A stretch of DNA of 64,000 nucleotides. Origin: Alteromonas lipotrueiana. GTDB taxonomy: Bacteria; Pseudomonadota; Gammaproteobacteria; Enterobacterales; Alteromonadaceae. The stretch lies in NCBI RefSeq assembly GCF_019249245.1, contig NZ_JAESDK010000010.1, positions 61,275-125,274 of the forward strand. Reading direction: 5' to 3'. Positions 52,224 to 64,000 of the stretch are shown piece by piece. The notes beneath the pieces were generated by a model. It was not told where the DNA came from. It worked only from the letters and a program-made list of their open reading frames with translations, and did not search any database. Every line of letters starts with the position of its first letter. Within the stretch, counting starts at the first letter, position 1. Both the position numbers and the translations under genes were made by a program.

Positions 52224-55200
52224 ATGGTTTACTCTTATAGCGAAAAGAAACGTATCCGTAAGGATTTTGGCAAACGCCCACAGGTATTGGAAATTCCATA
52301 CCTTCTTTCAATTCAGCTAGATTCTTTCAAAAAATTTATTGAGACGGATCCTAACGCACAACATGGCTTAGAAGCCGCATTTCGTTCCGTATTTCCAATT
52401 AAAAGTTACTCAGGTAATTCCGAACTTCAGTTCGTAAGCTATCGCCTGGGCGAACCCGTATTTGATGTAAAAGAATGTCAGATTCGCGGTGTCACTTTTT
52501 CTGCTCCGTTAAGAGTAAAACTTCGTTTAGTATTGTTTGATAAAGAAGCCGCTCCAGGTACTGTAAAAGATATTAAAGAACAAGAAGTGTACATGGGCGA
52601 AATTCCGTTGATGACTGATAACGGAACCTTCGTAATCAATGGTACTGAGCGGGTTATCGTTTCTCAGTTACACCGTTCACCTGGTGTATTCTTTGACCAC
52701 GATAAAGGAAAGACTCACTCATCAGGTAAGGTATTGTATAACGCTCGTGTTATTCCATACCGTGGTTCGTGGTTAGACTTTGAGTTTGACCCGAAAGATA
52801 ACCTGTTTGTACGTATTGACCGTCGTCGTAAGTTACCGGCTACTATCATTTTGCGTGCGTTGGAAATGTCGACAGAAGAAATTCTTGAAATGTTCTTCGA
52901 CAAAGTCCAGGTTCGCATCGAAAAAGATAAGCTGATGATGGAAGTTGTGCCCGATCGCCTGCGTGGCGAGACAGCTCAATTTGATATCCTGGATGGCGAA
53001 GGTAATGTACTGGTAGAAAGCGGTCGTCGTATTTCTGCACGTCATACCCGTGCGCTGGACAAAGCCGGTGTTAACGAGTTGGCGGTACCCGCAGAATACA
53101 TGATTGGTCGTGTATCTGCGCGTAGCTATATAAACGAAGACACGGGTGAAATTATCGTTAATGCTAACGATGAGCTGACCCTGGAGTCTCTGGCTGAACT
53201 AAGTCAGGCCGGCATTAAAGAGTTTGAAACCCTGTATATCAATGACCTTGATCATGGTTCTTACATCTCTGACACGCTGCGGATTGACGGTTCAACAAAT
53301 CGCTTAGAAGCATTAGTAGAAATTTATCGAATGATGCGTCCTGGCGAGCCACCGACCAAAGATGCTGCCGAAACACTGTTCCAGAATCTGTTCTTTGCCG
53401 AAGAACGTTATGACCTGTCTTCTGTTGGTCGTATGAAGTTCAATCGTCGTTTAGGTCGCGAAGAACTGATCGGTTCTGGTACCCTTGATAAAGACGATAT
53501 TGTTGCGGTAATGAAGCGTCTGATTCTTATCCGTGATGGTAAAGATGAAGTTGATGATATCGATCACCTGGGCAACCGTCGTATCCGTTCAGTGGGCGAG
53601 ATGGCCGAAAACCAGTTCCGTGTAGGTCTGGTAAGGGTTGAACGTGCAGTTAAAGAACGCTTAAGTTTAGGCGATCTTGACAGCATAATGCCGCAGGATT
53701 TGATCAACGCTAAGCCTATTTCTGCAGCGGTAAAAGAATTCTTTGGTTCATCACAGCTGTCTCAGTTTATGGACCAAAACAATCCGCTTTCAGAAGTGAC
53801 ACACAAACGTCGTATATCGGCGCTGGGTCCGGGCGGTTTGACGCGAGAGCGTGCAGGCTTTGAGGTTCGAGACGTACATCCGACGCACTATGGTCGTCTG
53901 TGTCCAATCGAAACTCCGGAAGGTCCAAACATTGGTCTAATCAACTCATTAGCAAGCTTTGCGCGTACTAATGATTTTGGTTTCCTGGAAACGCCGTTCC
54001 GTCGTATCGTAAATGGTGTGGTAACCGAAGAAATTGATTATCTGTCTGCTATTGAAGAAGGTCAGTATGTTATCGCTCAGGCGAACATCGTACTGGACGA
54101 AAATGGCGCAGTGGTCGATGAGCTGATTCCATCACGTCACCGTGGTGAAACGGTGTTGATGCCTAAAGCTGAAATTAGCTACATGGATGTCTCGCCACAG
54201 CAAATTGTATCGGTTGCAGCGAGTATCATTCCGTTCCTTGAGCACGACGATGCTAACCGGGCCCTGATGGGTGCCAACATGCAACGTCAGGCGGTTCCTA
54301 CATTACGTGCTGATAAGCCGTTAGTAGGTACGGGTATGGAACGAACCATTGCCGTTGACTCAGGTGTTACTGTGGTCGCGAAACGTGGCGGAACGGTCGA
54401 ATATGTCGACGCCAGCCGTATCGTGATTAAAGTTGAAGAAGATGAAATGCTGGCAGGTGAAGCCGGTATCGATATCTACAACTTGACCAAATATACCCGG
54501 TCTAACCAGAACACCTGTATCAATCAAAAGCCTACATGTAATGTTGGCGACCCGATTGTTGCGGGCGATGTACTGGCTGATGGTCCTTCGACCGACCTGG
54601 GCGAACTGGCTCTTGGGCAAAATATGCGTATCGCATTTATGCCGTGGAATGGTTACAACTTCGAAGACTCGATTCTAATCTCTGAGCGAGTGGCTGAAGA
54701 AGACCGTTTCACTACCATCCACATTCAGGAATTAAGCTGTATTGCGCGAGATACCAAGCTAGGTCCAGAAGAAATATCTTCTGATATACCTAACGTGGGT
54801 GAATCGGCTTTAGGCAAGCTGGATGAGTCAGGCGTGGTGTATATTGGCGCCGAAGTTAAAGGTGGCGATATTCTGGTAGGTAAAGTGACGCCAAAAGGTG
54901 AAACTCAGCTTACGCCGGAAGAAAAACTACTGCGTGCGATCTTTGGTGAAAAAGCCTCAGATGTTAAAGACACGTCTTTGCGAGTACCGAACTCAGTACA
55001 CGGTACCGTTATAGATGTGCAGGTCTTTACTCGTGATGGCGTTGAAAAAGACAAGCGTGCTTTAGAAATTGAAGATATGCAGTTGCGTCAGGTCAAAAAA
55101 GACTTGTCAGACGAATTCAATATTCTTGCTGATGGTACTTTCTCACGTGCTCGTAATACGTTGGTTAAAGCCGGTGTTGATGAAAGCAAATTAGACAGTA

Positions 55201-56252
55201 CACCACGTGAAAAGTGGTTTGACATCACGTTGAAAGACGAAGATGTGCAAAATGAGCTTGACCAAATTGCTGAACAGTACGCTGAAATCAGACAAGACTT
55301 TGATAAGAAGTTTGAAGTTAAACGTCGCAAAATCACTCAGGGTGATGACCTTGCTCCAGGCGTTCTTAAAATTGTTAAAGTTTATCTGGCGGTTAAACGT
55401 CACATTCAGCCTGGTGACAAGATGGCTGGACGTCACGGTAACAAGGGTGTTATTTCAACCATCGTACCGGTAGAAGATATGCCATACGATGAGTTTGGTA
55501 ATCCGGTTGATATCGTACTTAACCCGTTGGGTGTACCATCACGGATGAACATCGGTCAGATTCTTGAAACACATATGGGCATGGCAGCACACAGTATTGG
55601 TGTGAAGATTGACCGCATGTTGAAAGAACAAGCTGAACTGGCCAAGCTGCGCGACTTCTTAAAAGAAGTTTACGCACTGGGTGAGAATCATCAGACTGTA
55701 GACATCGATAACTTCACCGATCACGAAGTACTGCGTTTGTCAGAAAACCTGCGCAAAGGCTTGCCAATTGCCACGCCGGTATTTGACGGTGCTCGTGAAG
55801 AAGAAATCAAGGCTCTGCTGAAGCTGGGCGATATTCCTGAGAGTGGCCAAATCGCGTTAAGTGATGGTCGTACAGGTCGCCAGTTTGAACGTCCGGTAAC
55901 CGTTGGTTACATGTATATGCTGAAACTTAACCATTTGGTTGATGACAAAATGCATGCGCGTTCAACAGGCTCTTACAGTCTGGTTACACAGCAGCCGCTG
56001 GGTGGTAAAGCTCAGTTTGGTGGCCAGCGCTTCGGTGAGATGGAAGTGTGGGCTCTTGAAGCATACGGCGCCGCCTATACGCTTCAGGAAATGCTGACAG
56101 TGAAATCGGATGACGTTAACGGTCGTACGAAAATGTACAAAAACATCGTTGATGGCGATCACAGAATGGAACCAGGCATGCCTGAATCCTTCAACGTATT
56201 GCTTAAAGAAATTCGCTCGTTAGGTATTAACATCGAGTTAGAAGAAAAGTAA
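52224..56252 (+). CDS. rpoB: RNA polymerase beta subunit
   Basis: The 1342-residue product equals the E. coli length and is near-identical over long stretches, from [20 protein letters not shown] to the C-terminal end. The rifampicin region [20 protein letters not shown] keeps the susceptible-type residues. The catalytic-side motifs [17 protein letters not shown] (here [15 protein letters not shown]) and [13 protein letters not shown] are intact. The ATG follows GAGGAA; a longer frame upstream adds 16 residues absent from homologues. rpoC follows after an 80-base gap containing a hairpin. Confidence 0.99.
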   Translation: MVYSYSEKKRIRKDFGKRPQVLEIPYLLSIQLDSFKKFIETDPNAQHGLEAAFRSVFPIKSYSGNSELQFVSYRLGEPVFDVKECQIRGVTFSAPLRVKLRLVLFDKEAAPGTVKDIKEQEVYMGEIPLMTDNGTFVINGTERVIVSQLHRSPGVFFDHDKGKTHSSGKVLYNARVIPYRGSWLDFEFDPKDNLFVRIDRRRKLPATIILRALEMSTEEILEMFFDKVQVRIEKDKLMMEVVPDRLRGETAQFDILDGEGNVLVESGRRISARHTRALDKAGVNELAVPAEYMIGRVSARSYINEDTGEIIVNANDELTLESLAELSQAGIKEFETLYINDLDHGSYISDTLRIDGSTNRLEALVEIYRMMRPGEPPTKDAAETLFQNLFFAEERYDLSSVGRMKFNRRLGREELIGSGTLDKDDIVAVMKRLILIRDGKDEVDDIDHLGNRRIRSVGEMAENQFRVGLVRVERAVKERLSLGDLDSIMPQDLINAKPISAAVKEFFGSSQLSQFMDQNNPLSEVTHKRRISALGPGGLTRERAGFEVRDVHPTHYGRLCPIETPEGPNIGLINSLASFARTNDFGFLETPFRRIVNGVVTEEIDYLSAIEEGQYVIAQANIVLDENGAVVDELIPSRHRGETVLMPKAEISYMDVSPQQIVSVAASIIPFLEHDDANRALMGANMQRQAVPTLRADKPLVGTGMERTIAVDSGVTVVAKRGGTVEYVDASRIVIKVEEDEMLAGEAGIDIYNLTKYTRSNQNTCINQKPTCNVGDPIVAGDVLADGPSTDLGELALGQNMRIAFMPWNGYNFEDSILISERVAEEDRFTTIHIQELSCIARDTKLGPEEISSDIPNVGESALGKLDESGVVYIGAEVKGGDILVGKVTPKGETQLTPEEKLLRAIFGEKASDVKDTSLRVPNSVHGTVIDVQVFTRDGVEKDKRALEIEDMQLRQVKKDLSDEFNILADGTFSRARNTLVKAGVDESKLDSTPREKWFDITLKDEDVQNELDQIAEQYAEIRQDFDKKFEVKRRKITQGDDLAPGVLKIVKVYLAVKRHIQPGDKMAGRHGNKGVISTIVPVEDMPYDEFGNPVDIVLNPLGVPSRMNIGQILETHMGMAAHSIGVKIDRMLKEQAELAKLRDFLKEVYALGENHQTVDIDNFTDHEVLRLSENLRKGLPIATPVFDGAREEEIKALLKLGDIPESGQIALSDGRTGRQFERPVTVGYMYMLKLNHLVDDKMHARSTGSYSLVTQQPLGGKAQFGGQRFGEMEVWALEAYGAAYTLQEMLTVKSDDVNGRTKMYKNIVDGDHRMEPGMPESFNVLLKEIRSLGINIELEEK

Positions 56253-56278
56253 GACGGCGTTTGCCATAGTTTGATTTG

Positions 56279-56305
56279 ATAACCCAGCCGGCCAGGCTGG
56301 GTTAT
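56279..56305 (+). other. Hairpin between rpoB and rpoC
   Basis: A perfect 11-base-pair stem ATAACCCAGCC / GGCTGGGTTAT with loop GGCCA. No T tract follows (AGAGACTGAC), so it is not a terminator; it may be an mRNA-stabilising or processing element between the two subunit genes. Confidence 0.8.
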
Positions 56306-56332
56306 AGAGACTGACTCCGCTGGGAGAGTATT

Positions 56333-59300
56333 GTGAAAGACTTATTAAAGTTTCTAAAGCAACAAAACAAGACAGAAGAATTCGATAATATTCGAATTGG
56401 TTTGTCGTCACCTGAAATGATTCGTTCATGGTCATTTGGTGAGGTTAAAAAGCCTGAAACTATTAACTATCGTACCTTTAAGCCAGAACGTGATGGTTTG
56501 TTCTGTGCGCGTATTTTTGGTCCGGTAAAAGACTATGAATGTTTGTGTGGTAAGTACAAACGCCTTAAGCATCGTGGAGTGATCTGCGAAAAATGTGGTG
56601 TTGAAGTTACCCTGACTAAAGTACGTCGTGAACGTATGGGTCATATCGAGCTTGCCAGCCCGGTTGCGCACATTTGGTTTTTAAAATCATTGCCGTCGCG
56701 CATTGGTTTAATGTTAGATATGACCCTGCGTGATATCGAACGGGTGTTGTATTTTGAATCTTATGTAGTAACAGAACCTGGTCTGACAACGCTTGAGCGC
56801 AGCCAGCTGTTAAACGAAGAAGAGTATCTTGACGCGCTGGAAGAAAATGGCGACGAATTTGATGCAAAAATGGGCGCTGAAGCGGTCTTTGATCTGCTGA
56901 AAGTATTAGACGTGGATGCCGATGTTGCAGCCATGCGTGAAGAGCTGCCTAGCATCAATTCTGAAACTAAGCGTAAGAAAATTACTAAACGTCTGAAGTT
57001 ACTTGAATCATTCCAGCAATCTGGCAACAAGCCAGAGTGGATGATTATGACAGTATTGCCGGTTTTGCCACCAGACCTACGTCCGTTGGTACCTCTGGAT
57101 GGCGGCCGTTTTGCAACTTCAGATTTGAACGACCTATACCGTCGCGTAATTAACCGTAATAACCGTTTGAAGCGCCTGCTAGACCTGGCTGCTCCGGATA
57201 TTATTGTACGCAACGAAAAACGTATGCTTCAAGAAGCAGTAGATGCGTTGTTGGATAACGGTCGTCGTGGTCGTGCTATTACAGGTTCGAATAAGCGTCC
57301 TTTAAAATCTTTGGCCGATATGATCAAAGGTAAGCAAGGTCGTTTCCGCCAAAACCTGCTAGGTAAACGCGTTGACTATTCAGGACGTTCGGTTATTACC
57401 GTTGGTCCTACTTTGCGTCTGCATCAGTGCGGTCTACCTAAAAAAATGGCGCTTGAGCTATTCAAACCGTTTATCTATGGCAAGTTAGAAGGTCGCGGCC
57501 TGGCAACGACAATCAAAGCAGCGAAAAAGCTGGTTGAACGTGAAGCGCCAGAAGTATGGGATGTGTTGGATGAAGTCATCCGTGAACATCCGGTACTGCT
57601 TAACCGTGCACCAACTTTGCACAGATTAGGTATCCAGGCGTTTGAGCCAACCCTGATTGAAGGTAAAGCGATTCAGTTGCACCCGTTGGTTTGTGCGGCC
57701 TACAACGCCGACTTCGATGGTGACCAAATGGCGGTACACGTACCGCTGACGATTGAAGCGCAGCTTGAAGCTCGTGCCCTGATGATGTCGACCAACAACA
57801 TTTTGTCGCCAGCCAATGGTGAGCCTATCATCGTACCTTCACAGGACGTTGTATTGGGCTTGTACTACCTGACCCGTGATAAAGTGAACGGTAAAGGTGA
57901 AGGCATGGTCTTTACCAGCCCGAACGAAGCAGAAAAAGCGTATCGTACCGATTCTGCTGAACTGCACGCCCGGGTAAAAGTACGTATTACTGAATACGAT
58001 ATAGCCGAAGACGGAACGAAAACAGAAAAAGTAACATTAACCGACACAACGGTTGGTCGTGCTATTTTCTCACTGACTTTGCCAAAAGGCTTACCGTTTG
58101 AAGTAATTAATCAGGCGATGGGTAAAAAGCAAATTTCACGTTTGTTAAACACCTGCTACCGTACTTTAGGTTTGAAAGACACGGTTATTGCGGCTGACCA
58201 AATTATGTATACCGGTTTCCACTATGCAATGATTGCAGGTGCGTCTGTCGGTATCGATGACATGGTAATTCCAGAAGCGAAGAAAGACATTATCGACGCT
58301 GCTGAAGCAGAAGTTATCGAGATTCAGGAACAGTTCCAAAGCGGTTTGGTTACTGCGGGTGAACGTTACAACAAAGTTATCGATATCTGGTCTAATGCCA
58401 ACGAAAAAGTTGCGAAGGCCATGATGGATAACCTGAAATCTGACATCGTGATTAATGCTAATGGCGAAGAAGAAGAACAGCAATCATTTAACTCTGTTTA
58501 TATGATGGCTGACTCAGGCGCACGGGGTAGTGCGGCGCAGATTCGTCAGCTGGCTGGTATGCGTGGTCTGATGGCAAAACCAGATGGTTCAATCATTGAG
58601 ACACCAATTACGGCTAACTTCCGCGAAGGTTTGAACGTATTACAGTACTTCATTTCAACGCACGGTGCGCGTAAAGGTTTGGCCGATACAGCACTGAAAA
58701 CCGCCAACTCGGGTTACCTGACTCGTCGTTTGGTAGACGTTGCCCAAGATTTGGTTATTACCAATAGCGATTGTGGCACCTTTGAAGGTGTGAAGATGTC
58801 GCCTCTTATCGAAGGTGGTGATGTTGTTGAGCCGCTACGTGAGCGTGTGCTGGGCCGGGTTGTTGCAGAAGATGTTATCAAGCCAGGTACTGATGAAGTA
58901 TTGGTTGAGCGTAATGTACTGCTGGACGAAGCTCTGGTAGACATGCTTGAAGCGAATTCGATTGACCAAATCCAGGTTCGTTCGGTAATTACCTGTGATA
59001 ACGACTTTGGTGTATGTGCTAACTGTTACGGTCGTGACCTAGCACGTGGCCACATGGTTGCTAAAGGTGAGTCGGTTGGGGTTATTGCAGCCCAGTCAAT
59101 CGGTGAACCGGGTACTCAGCTTACCATGCGTACGTTCCACATTGGTGGTGCGGCATCACGAGCTTCAGCAGAAAACAGCGTTCAGGTGAAAACCACTGGT
59201 TCACTGAAACTGCAGAACAATAAAGGTGTTCGTAATACCGAAGATAAGATGGTTATCGTTTCACGTTCAACCGAGCTAACTATCACTGATACTCACGGTC

Positions 59301-60511
59301 GTGAGAAAGAGCGCTATAAAGTACCTTATGGTGCGGTGCTATCAGTAGATGAAGGTGCTGAAGTTAACGCTGGCGATATCGTAGCGACGTGGGACCCCCA
59401 TAGTCACCCGATTATTGTTGAGCGTCCGTCAAAAGTTAGCTTCTCTGATATTGATGATTCTAATACAGAGACGCAACAAGATGAGCTTACTGGTCTGACT
59501 CGTGTTGTGGTTAAAGATCTGTCGAAGGTTAATTCTAAAGAACCTAAGCTTATTCTTGAAAGCGACGAGATTGGGTTGCAGGAAATTCGTCTGCCAAGCT
59601 TTACGACTATCGAAGCTCTGAATGACAAGGTCGCTCAGGCTGGTGATGTATTGGCGCGTATTCCTCAGGAAAGCTCGAAGACCCGGGATATTACCGGTGG
59701 TCTGCCACGTGTTGCTGACTTGTTTGAAGCACGTAAACCTAAAGAACCGGCTATTTTGGCAGAAGTGTCAGGTATGGTTGGTTTTGGTAAAGAAACCAAA
59801 GGTAAGCGTCGCCTATTGATCACGCCAAAAGATGGCGGCGATCAATACGAAGAGATGATTCCAAAATGGCGTCAACTTAACGTGTTTGAAGGTGAACAGG
59901 TTGAACGCGGCGAAGTTATTGCTGATGGGCCAGAGTCACCGCATGACATTCTGCGTTTACGTGGGATCAGTGCAGTGTCTAACTACATTGTGAACGAAGT
60001 ACAAGAAGTTTACCGTTTGCAGGGTGTTAAGATTAACGATAAACACATTGAGGTGGTTATTCGCCAGATGTTGCGTAAGTGTCTTATCACCAGCCCAGGT
60101 GACAGCCAGTTCTTAGAAGGCGAACAGGTTGAAGTAGCGAATGTGAAAATTGCCAGTCGTGAACTTGAACGTCAGGGCAAAATGCCGGCGCTGTATGAAA
60201 CTCAGTTACTGGGTATTACCAAAGCTTCGCTATCGACTGAGTCGTTTATTTCAGCGGCTTCGTTCCAGGAAACAACCCGGGTACTTACCGAAGCAGCGGT
60301 ACAGGGTAAAGAAGATGACTTACGAGGTTTGAAAGAAAACGTAATTGTAGGTCGTTTGATTCCTGCCGGTACTGGTTTTGCTTACCACGAACGTCGGATG
60401 CAGAAGCGTCAGGAAGTTCTTGAAGAAATGTCAGTGTCTGCTGAAGAAGCAGAACAGGCGCTTACCGAAGCATTAAATGCTGAAGTGGGTAGCAACTCTT
60501 CTTCAAACTAA
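56333..60511 (+). CDS. rpoC: RNA polymerase beta-prime subunit
   Basis: The 1392-residue product begins at a GTG with GGGAG about nine bases upstream and encodes [18 protein letters not shown], as in E. coli. The zinc-binding C70, C72, C85 and C88 (ECLCG...CEKCG), the active-site NADFDGD at 458-464, and the second zinc site ([19 protein letters not shown]) are all conserved. The C-terminal tail after [10 protein letters not shown] is short and divergent, the usual variable end. A terminator follows the gene. Confidence 0.99.
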   Translation: MKDLLKFLKQQNKTEEFDNIRIGLSSPEMIRSWSFGEVKKPETINYRTFKPERDGLFCARIFGPVKDYECLCGKYKRLKHRGVICEKCGVEVTLTKVRRERMGHIELASPVAHIWFLKSLPSRIGLMLDMTLRDIERVLYFESYVVTEPGLTTLERSQLLNEEEYLDALEENGDEFDAKMGAEAVFDLLKVLDVDADVAAMREELPSINSETKRKKITKRLKLLESFQQSGNKPEWMIMTVLPVLPPDLRPLVPLDGGRFATSDLNDLYRRVINRNNRLKRLLDLAAPDIIVRNEKRMLQEAVDALLDNGRRGRAITGSNKRPLKSLADMIKGKQGRFRQNLLGKRVDYSGRSVITVGPTLRLHQCGLPKKMALELFKPFIYGKLEGRGLATTIKAAKKLVEREAPEVWDVLDEVIREHPVLLNRAPTLHRLGIQAFEPTLIEGKAIQLHPLVCAAYNADFDGDQMAVHVPLTIEAQLEARALMMSTNNILSPANGEPIIVPSQDVVLGLYYLTRDKVNGKGEGMVFTSPNEAEKAYRTDSAELHARVKVRITEYDIAEDGTKTEKVTLTDTTVGRAIFSLTLPKGLPFEVINQAMGKKQISRLLNTCYRTLGLKDTVIAADQIMYTGFHYAMIAGASVGIDDMVIPEAKKDIIDAAEAEVIEIQEQFQSGLVTAGERYNKVIDIWSNANEKVAKAMMDNLKSDIVINANGEEEEQQSFNSVYMMADSGARGSAAQIRQLAGMRGLMAKPDGSIIETPITANFREGLNVLQYFISTHGARKGLADTALKTANSGYLTRRLVDVAQDLVITNSDCGTFEGVKMSPLIEGGDVVEPLRERVLGRVVAEDVIKPGTDEVLVERNVLLDEALVDMLEANSIDQIQVRSVITCDNDFGVCANCYGRDLARGHMVAKGESVGVIAAQSIGEPGTQLTMRTFHIGGAASRASAENSVQVKTTGSLKLQNNKGVRNTEDKMVIVSRSTELTITDTHGREKERYKVPYGAVLSVDEGAEVNAGDIVATWDPHSHPIIVERPSKVSFSDIDDSNTETQQDELTGLTRVVVKDLSKVNSKEPKLILESDEIGLQEIRLPSFTTIEALNDKVAQAGDVLARIPQESSKTRDITGGLPRVADLFEARKPKEPAILAEVSGMVGFGKETKGKRRLLITPKDGGDQYEEMIPKWRQLNVFEGEQVERGEVIADGPESPHDILRLRGISAVSNYIVNEVQEVYRLQGVKINDKHIEVVIRQMLRKCLITSPGDSQFLEGEQVEVANVKIASRELERQGKMPALYETQLLGITKASLSTESFISAASFQETTRVLTEAAVQGKEDDLRGLKENVIVGRLIPAGTGFAYHERRMQKRQEVLEEMSVSAEEAEQALTEALNAEVGSNSSSN

Positions 60512-60524
60512 AAAAGTTCAGCGT

Positions 60525-60556
60525 AGAGAAGGCGATAGCCTTCTCTTGTTGTTCTG
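60525..60556 (+). terminator. Terminator after rpoC
   Basis: A nine-base-pair stem AGAGAAGGC / GCCTTCTCT with a GATA loop is followed by TTGTTGTTCTGTT, a broken T tract. It ends the rplJ-rpoC transcription unit. Confidence 0.85.
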
Positions 60557-60605
60557 TTAAGGAACAGCGTTAACCATTAATCTTTGTGGTTATCCTTTGT
60601 ACACC

Positions 60606-60634
60606 TTGACAGTTGGCGCTTTGATCATTAATAT
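60606..60634 (+). promoter_or_regulatory. Str operon promoter
   Basis: A perfect TTGACA (60606-60611) and TAATAT (60629-60634) are 17 bases apart, followed by a GC-rich TCCGCGACCCG discriminator that suggests stringent control. Transcription would start near 60641. Confidence 0.88.
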
Positions 60635-60813
60635 TCCGCGACCCGATTTTTGGACAGTCTTGATGACGCGAAAATAGTGGGACGCGGTTTTTTTGTTTCA
60701 AAGCCCTACAATTCTGACGAGCACAGAATTGAGCGATGGGTCAAATCAATCGCAATTATATGGACCCAGGCATAAGGTTTGGGTTTTCGTAGTTATTAAT
60801 CAGGAGCTAGTTA

Positions 60814-61188
60814 ATGGCAACAGTTAACCAGTTAGTACGTAAGCCGCGTAAAAAGCCCGTTGAAAAAAGCAACGTAGCTGCGCTGCAAGCGTGCCCACAA
60901 AGACGTGGTGTATGTACTCGCGTATATACCACTACGCCTAAAAAACCAAACTCTGCATTGCGTAAAGTATGTCGTGTACGTTTAACCAACGGTTTTGAAG
61001 TTTCTTCATACATCGGTGGTGAAGGTCACAACCTGCAAGAGCATAGTGTAGTACTAATTCGTGGCGGTCGTGTTAAAGACTTGCCAGGTGTACGTTATCA
61101 CACAGTTCGCGGTACATTGGACTGCGCAGGTGTTAACGATCGTCGCCAAGCCCGTTCTAAATACGGTGCCAAGAAGCCTAAGTCATAA
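60814..61188 (+). CDS. rpsL: 30S ribosomal protein S12
   Basis: S12 lines the decoding centre. The 124-residue protein carries the invariant [12 protein letters not shown] (with K43-type lysine, streptomycin-sensitive form), [17 protein letters not shown] (with the K88-type lysine), and ends [15 protein letters not shown] lies upstream of the ATG. It starts the rpsL-rpsG-fusA-tuf operon with strongly biased codon use, all arginines being CGT or CGC except one AGA (AQRR-like region at CPQRRG). Confidence 0.99.
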   Translation: MATVNQLVRKPRKKPVEKSNVAALQACPQRRGVCTRVYTTTPKKPNSALRKVCRVRLTNGFEVSSYIGGEGHNLQEHSVVLIRGGRVKDLPGVRYHTVRGTLDCAGVNDRRQARSKYGAKKPKS

Positions 61189-61264
61189 CGGTTCTCCGTT
61201 AGTAAGGCCAAACTAGAAGTAAACAGAGTTTTGGGTAAACCCTGAATTCCACGGAGAATATAAG

Positions 61265-61735
61265 ATGCCAAGAAGAAGAGTCGTAGGTCAACGTAAAATC
61301 CTACCAGAACCTAAATTTGGTTCACAGCTGCTTGCTAAGTTCATGAATGTCGTAATGCTCGACGGCAAGAAATCAATTGCTGAAAAAATCGTTTACGGTG
61401 CGTTAGAAATTGTTGCTGAAAAAACCGGCAAGCCACACCTAGAAGTCTTTGAAGATGCCCTGGACAACATTCGTCCTACGGTAGAGGTTAAATCTCGCCG
61501 TGTAGGTGGTTCTACTTATCAGGTTCCAGTAGAAGTACGTCCGGTTCGTCGTAATGCTTTAGGTATGCGTTGGTTGGTAGACGCATCACGTAAACGTGGC
61601 GAAAAATCTATGTCACAACGCCTGGCAGCTGAAATGCTAGATGCAGCTGATAACAAAGGTTCAGCGGTTAAGAAACGTGAAGACGTTCACCGTATGGCCG
61701 AAGCGAACAAAGCGTTCGCTCACTATCGCTGGTAA
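61265..61735 (+). CDS. rpsG: 30S ribosomal protein S7
   Basis: S7 nucleates assembly of the 30S head and in E. coli represses translation of the str operon by binding the rpsL-rpsG spacer. The 156-residue protein begins [20 protein letters not shown], keeps [14 protein letters not shown] and [10 protein letters not shown], and ends [13 protein letters not shown]. The 76-base spacer after rpsL contains the presumed S7-binding structure. CGGAG precedes the ATG. Confidence 0.99.
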   Translation: MPRRRVVGQRKILPEPKFGSQLLAKFMNVVMLDGKKSIAEKIVYGALEIVAEKTGKPHLEVFEDALDNIRPTVEVKSRRVGGSTYQVPVEVRPVRRNALGMRWLVDASRKRGEKSMSQRLAAEMLDAADNKGSAVKKREDVHRMAEANKAFAHYRW

Positions 61736-61772
61736 TATCGCTTTTAAATTAGCGATCAACTGAGAGAGAAGT

Positions 61773-63875
61773 ATGCCTCGTAAGACCCCAATTGAACGAT
61801 ATCGTAATATTGGTATTGTGGCGCATGTAGATGCGGGTAAAACCACCACTACTGAGCGCGTTCTGTTTTATACAGGACTATCGCACAAAATCGGTGAAGT
61901 TCATGATGGCGCAGCCACTATGGACTGGATGGAGCAGGAGCAGGAGCGTGGAATAACCATCACCTCTGCTGCTACCACCTGTTTTTGGGCTGGTATGAAC
62001 CAGCAACATGAGCAGCATCGGATCAATATTATCGACACTCCTGGACACGTAGACTTTACCATTGAGGTAGAGCGGTCATTACGTGTGCTAGACGGTGCCG
62101 TTGTGGTTTTTTGTGGGTCATCGGGCGTAGAGCCTCAATCAGAGACCGTCTGGCGACAGGCTGATAAATATGAAGTGCCGCGCCTGGTGTTTGTCAATAA
62201 GATGGACCGGGCCGGCGCCGATTTTGAACGGGTCGTAGGTCAAATCAGAAAGCGTCTAGGCGCTACCTGCATACCGATTCAGCTGAATATAGGCGCCGAG
62301 GAAGAATTTCGCGGCGTTATCGACTTACTGAAAATGAAGTCGATAAACTGGAATACCGAAGATAAAGGCATGACCTTTACTTATGAGGATATTCCACAAG
62401 ACTACGTAGCCAAAGCCCAGCAGTATCGTACCGAAATGGTTGAAGCTGCAGCTGAGGCGTCTGACGACTTGATGAATAAGTACTTGGAAGGCGAAGAGCT
62501 GACCGAAGCTGAGATTCGTCAGGGATTACGTATTCGTACACTGAACAATGAAATTGTTCTGGCTACCTGTGGTAGTGCGTTTAAGAATAAAGGTGTTCAG
62601 GCTGTACTGGATGCAGTGATTGAGTATTTACCGTCACCCACGGAAGTTAAGCCTATTACGGGGGTGCTTGATGATAAGCACGAAACCGAAGAAAAGCGCC
62701 GGGCTGATGACGATGAACCGTTTTCAGCATTGGCCTTTAAGATAGCGACTGACCCGTTTGTGGGGACGTTAACCTTTTTCCGCTGTTATTCTGGTGTGGT
62801 ACGCACCGGCGATACCGTATTTAACCCGGTTAAGGGTAAGCGCGAACGCTTTGGCCGAATAGTACAAATGCATTCAAAAGATCGGGCTGAATTAAAAGAA
62901 GTCCGGGCTGGCGATATTGCAGCGGCTATTGGCCTGAAAGATGTCACTACTGGTGACACGCTTTGCGATCCTAACCATGTTATTACTTTGGAGCGGATGG
63001 AATTTCCAGATCCGGTAATCTCGATTGCGGTAGAGCCAAAGTCACAGGCTGATCAGGAGAAAATGGGCATCGCTCTGAGTAAACTGGCGGCCGAAGACCC
63101 ATCGTTTCGGGTGAAAACTGACGATGAAACGGGCCAGACAATTATCTCTGGTATGGGTGAACTTCACCTTGATATTATTGTCGACCGAATGAAGCGTGAG
63201 TTTGGAGTGTCGTGCAATGTGGGTAATCCTCAGGTTGCATACCGTGAAACCATTCGAAAATCGGTAGAAACAGAAGGCAAATTTGTTCGACAGTCAGGTG
63301 GTCGTGGCCAGTTTGGTCATGTCTGGCTTCGGATAGAGCCGGCGGAAGAAGGCGCAGGCTATGAATTCGTTAATGAAATCGTAGGCGGCGTGGTTCCCAA
63401 GGAATTCATTCCGGCGGTAGATAAGGGCATTCAGGAGCAGTTACAAAGTGGTGTGGTCGCAGGGTATCCGGTACTTGATGTAAAGGTAACTTTGTTTGAC
63501 GGTTCTTACCACGATGTTGACTCTTCTGAAATGGCGTTTAAGATCGCTGGCTCTATGGGCTTTAAAAAAGGCGCGGCCGAAGCTAATCCGGTGCTGCTTG
63601 AGCCCACAATGAAAGTTGAAGTCACAACCCCCGAGGAATGGATGGGTGATGTTGTAGGCGACATTAATCGTCGTCGCGGCATGATTGAAGGAATGGATGA
63701 AGGCGTTGCGGGTATAAAAATTGTACGTGCAAAGGTTCCGCTTTCTGAGATGTTTGGGTATGCCACTGATTTGCGTTCACAAACGCAAGGTCGGGCGTCA
63801 TACTCAATGGAGTTCTTCAATTATTCTGAAGCGCCTAGCAACGTTGCACAGGCAATAATTAATGCTAGAAGTTAA
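61773..63875 (+). CDS. fusA: Elongation factor G
   Basis: EF-G is the GTPase that drives translocation. The 700-residue protein has G1 [12 protein letters not shown], the switch [14 protein letters not shown], and domain IV with the TRGRGQFGH-like [12 protein letters not shown] and [11 protein letters not shown]. It ends [11 protein letters not shown]. Unlike rpsL, rpsG and rpoB, it uses a clear share of CGG, CGA and AGA arginine codons and ATA isoleucine codons, an unusual pattern for such a highly expressed gene. GAGAGAG lies upstream of the ATG. Confidence 0.98.
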   Translation: MPRKTPIERYRNIGIVAHVDAGKTTTTERVLFYTGLSHKIGEVHDGAATMDWMEQEQERGITITSAATTCFWAGMNQQHEQHRINIIDTPGHVDFTIEVERSLRVLDGAVVVFCGSSGVEPQSETVWRQADKYEVPRLVFVNKMDRAGADFERVVGQIRKRLGATCIPIQLNIGAEEEFRGVIDLLKMKSINWNTEDKGMTFTYEDIPQDYVAKAQQYRTEMVEAAAEASDDLMNKYLEGEELTEAEIRQGLRIRTLNNEIVLATCGSAFKNKGVQAVLDAVIEYLPSPTEVKPITGVLDDKHETEEKRRADDDEPFSALAFKIATDPFVGTLTFFRCYSGVVRTGDTVFNPVKGKRERFGRIVQMHSKDRAELKEVRAGDIAAAIGLKDVTTGDTLCDPNHVITLERMEFPDPVISIAVEPKSQADQEKMGIALSKLAAEDPSFRVKTDDETGQTIISGMGELHLDIIVDRMKREFGVSCNVGNPQVAYRETIRKSVETEGKFVRQSGGRGQFGHVWLRIEPAEEGAGYEFVNEIVGGVVPKEFIPAVDKGIQEQLQSGVVAGYPVLDVKVTLFDGSYHDVDSSEMAFKIAGSMGFKKGAAEANPVLLEPTMKVEVTTPEEWMGDVVGDINRRRGMIEGMDEGVAGIKIVRAKVPLSEMFGYATDLRSQTQGRASYSMEFFNYSEAPSNVAQAIINARS

Positions 63876-63892
63876 ATCTAAATGAAGGTTCG

Positions 63893-63917
63893 GTCCGGTC
63901 CTGTCGGTCGGACTTTT
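63893..63917 (+). terminator. Attenuator-like hairpin between fusA and tuf
   Basis: An eight-base-pair stem GTCCGGTC / GGTCGGAC (two G-T pairs) with loop CTGTC is followed by TTTTAAATT. It may lower or adjust tuf transcription relative to fusA; strong termination is unlikely given the short T run. Confidence 0.6.
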
Positions 63918-63935
63918 AAATTAGGAAAATAGAAA

Positions 63936-64000
63936 ATGGCAAAAGCAAAATTTGAACGTACGAAAACTCACGTCAACGTGGGTACAATCGGCCACGTTGA
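63936..64000 (+). CDS. tuf: Elongation factor Tu, 5' end only
   Basis: The window ends 65 bases into this gene. The encoded MAKAKFERTKTHVNVGTIGHV is the invariant start of EF-Tu, up to the first residues of the G1 loop. TTAGGA lies about ten bases before the ATG. Its place after fusA is that of tufA in E. coli. Confidence 0.97.
   Translation, partial: MAKAKFERTKTHVNVGTIGHV

Larger units (their letters stand above)
60512..60813 (+). other. Intergenic region rpoC-rpsL
   Basis: These 302 bases hold the rpoC terminator, the str operon promoter and a possible second terminator-like inverted repeat overlapping the transcription start. A run of CGCAATTATATGGACCCAGG follows without clear structure up to the rpsL ribosome site. 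Confidence 0.8.

Noticed and set aside
56761..57213. 150-codon antisense frame over rpoC
   Set aside because: Shadow of the rpoC reading frame; Ser/Arg-rich composition typical of antisense translation.
1..64000. CRISPR arrays, prophage genes, insertion sequences or rRNA genes
   Set aside because: No spaced direct repeats, transposase or phage proteins, or rRNA segments were recognised in either strand.

Overview
The window reads as chromosomal core DNA of a marine gammaproteobacterium, most probably an alteromonad (Alteromonadaceae or close kin). This rests on E. coli-like gene orders (nnr-tsaE-amiB-mutL-miaA-hfq-hflX-hflK-hflC; secE-nusG; rplKAJL-rpoBC; rpsL-rpsG-fusA-tuf), RpoB and RpoC that align almost end to end with the E. 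coli proteins, and accessory genes such as amylosucrase, an AbgT carrier and DUF4112. No phage, insertion sequence, CRISPR array or rRNA operon was seen. The placement is inference from protein resemblance, not from a search.

Layout. 1-9.7 kb: the nnr to hflC supercluster (metabolite repair, tRNA t6A and i6A modification, cell-wall amidase, mismatch repair, Hfq, HflX GTPase, HflKC), closed by a strong terminator. 9.9-19 kb: AbgT-family carrier, hemH with a coupled DUF4112 gene, an acetolactate-synthase-like enzyme paired with an aldehyde dehydrogenase, DUF2237, a diverged ubiG and two tandem glutathione transferases. 19-25 kb: the complete ligase-associated DNA repair set (ATP ligase and MBL exonuclease on one strand, Lhr-like helicase and PdeM phosphoesterase divergently on the other). 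25-28.5 kb: aguA-aguB (agmatine to putrescine), a long noncoding stretch, folE and a zinc-ribbon protein. 28.7-32.2 kb: amylosucrase and a divergent MFS carrier around a palindrome-rich control region, a likely sucrose unit. 32.2-43.4 kb: VOC protein, cupin-lipocalin pair, PhnA-like protein, pyrC, dbpA with an ACT protein, an M13 peptidase lipoprotein, an ABC exporter and a TPR lipoprotein.

43.5-64 kb: the transcription-translation block. It runs tRNA-Trp, secE, nusG, then a terminator and an opposite-strand, Fur-box-preceded iron ABC operon that splits nusG from rplK, then rplK-rplA, a structured L10 leader, rplJ-rplL, an attenuator, rpoB-rpoC, a terminator, a strong promoter, rpsL-rpsG-fusA, an attenuator-like hairpin and the first codons of tuf.

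The items most worth a second look are the four-gene ligase repair island with an apparently non-AUG, non-GUG/UUG helicase start, the iron operon embedded in the ribosomal block and headed by an unrecognised periplasmic protein, the thiamine-diphosphate enzyme plus dehydrogenase pair of unknown substrate, the sucrose control region, and several RNA leader structures (L1, L10, pyrC, str).
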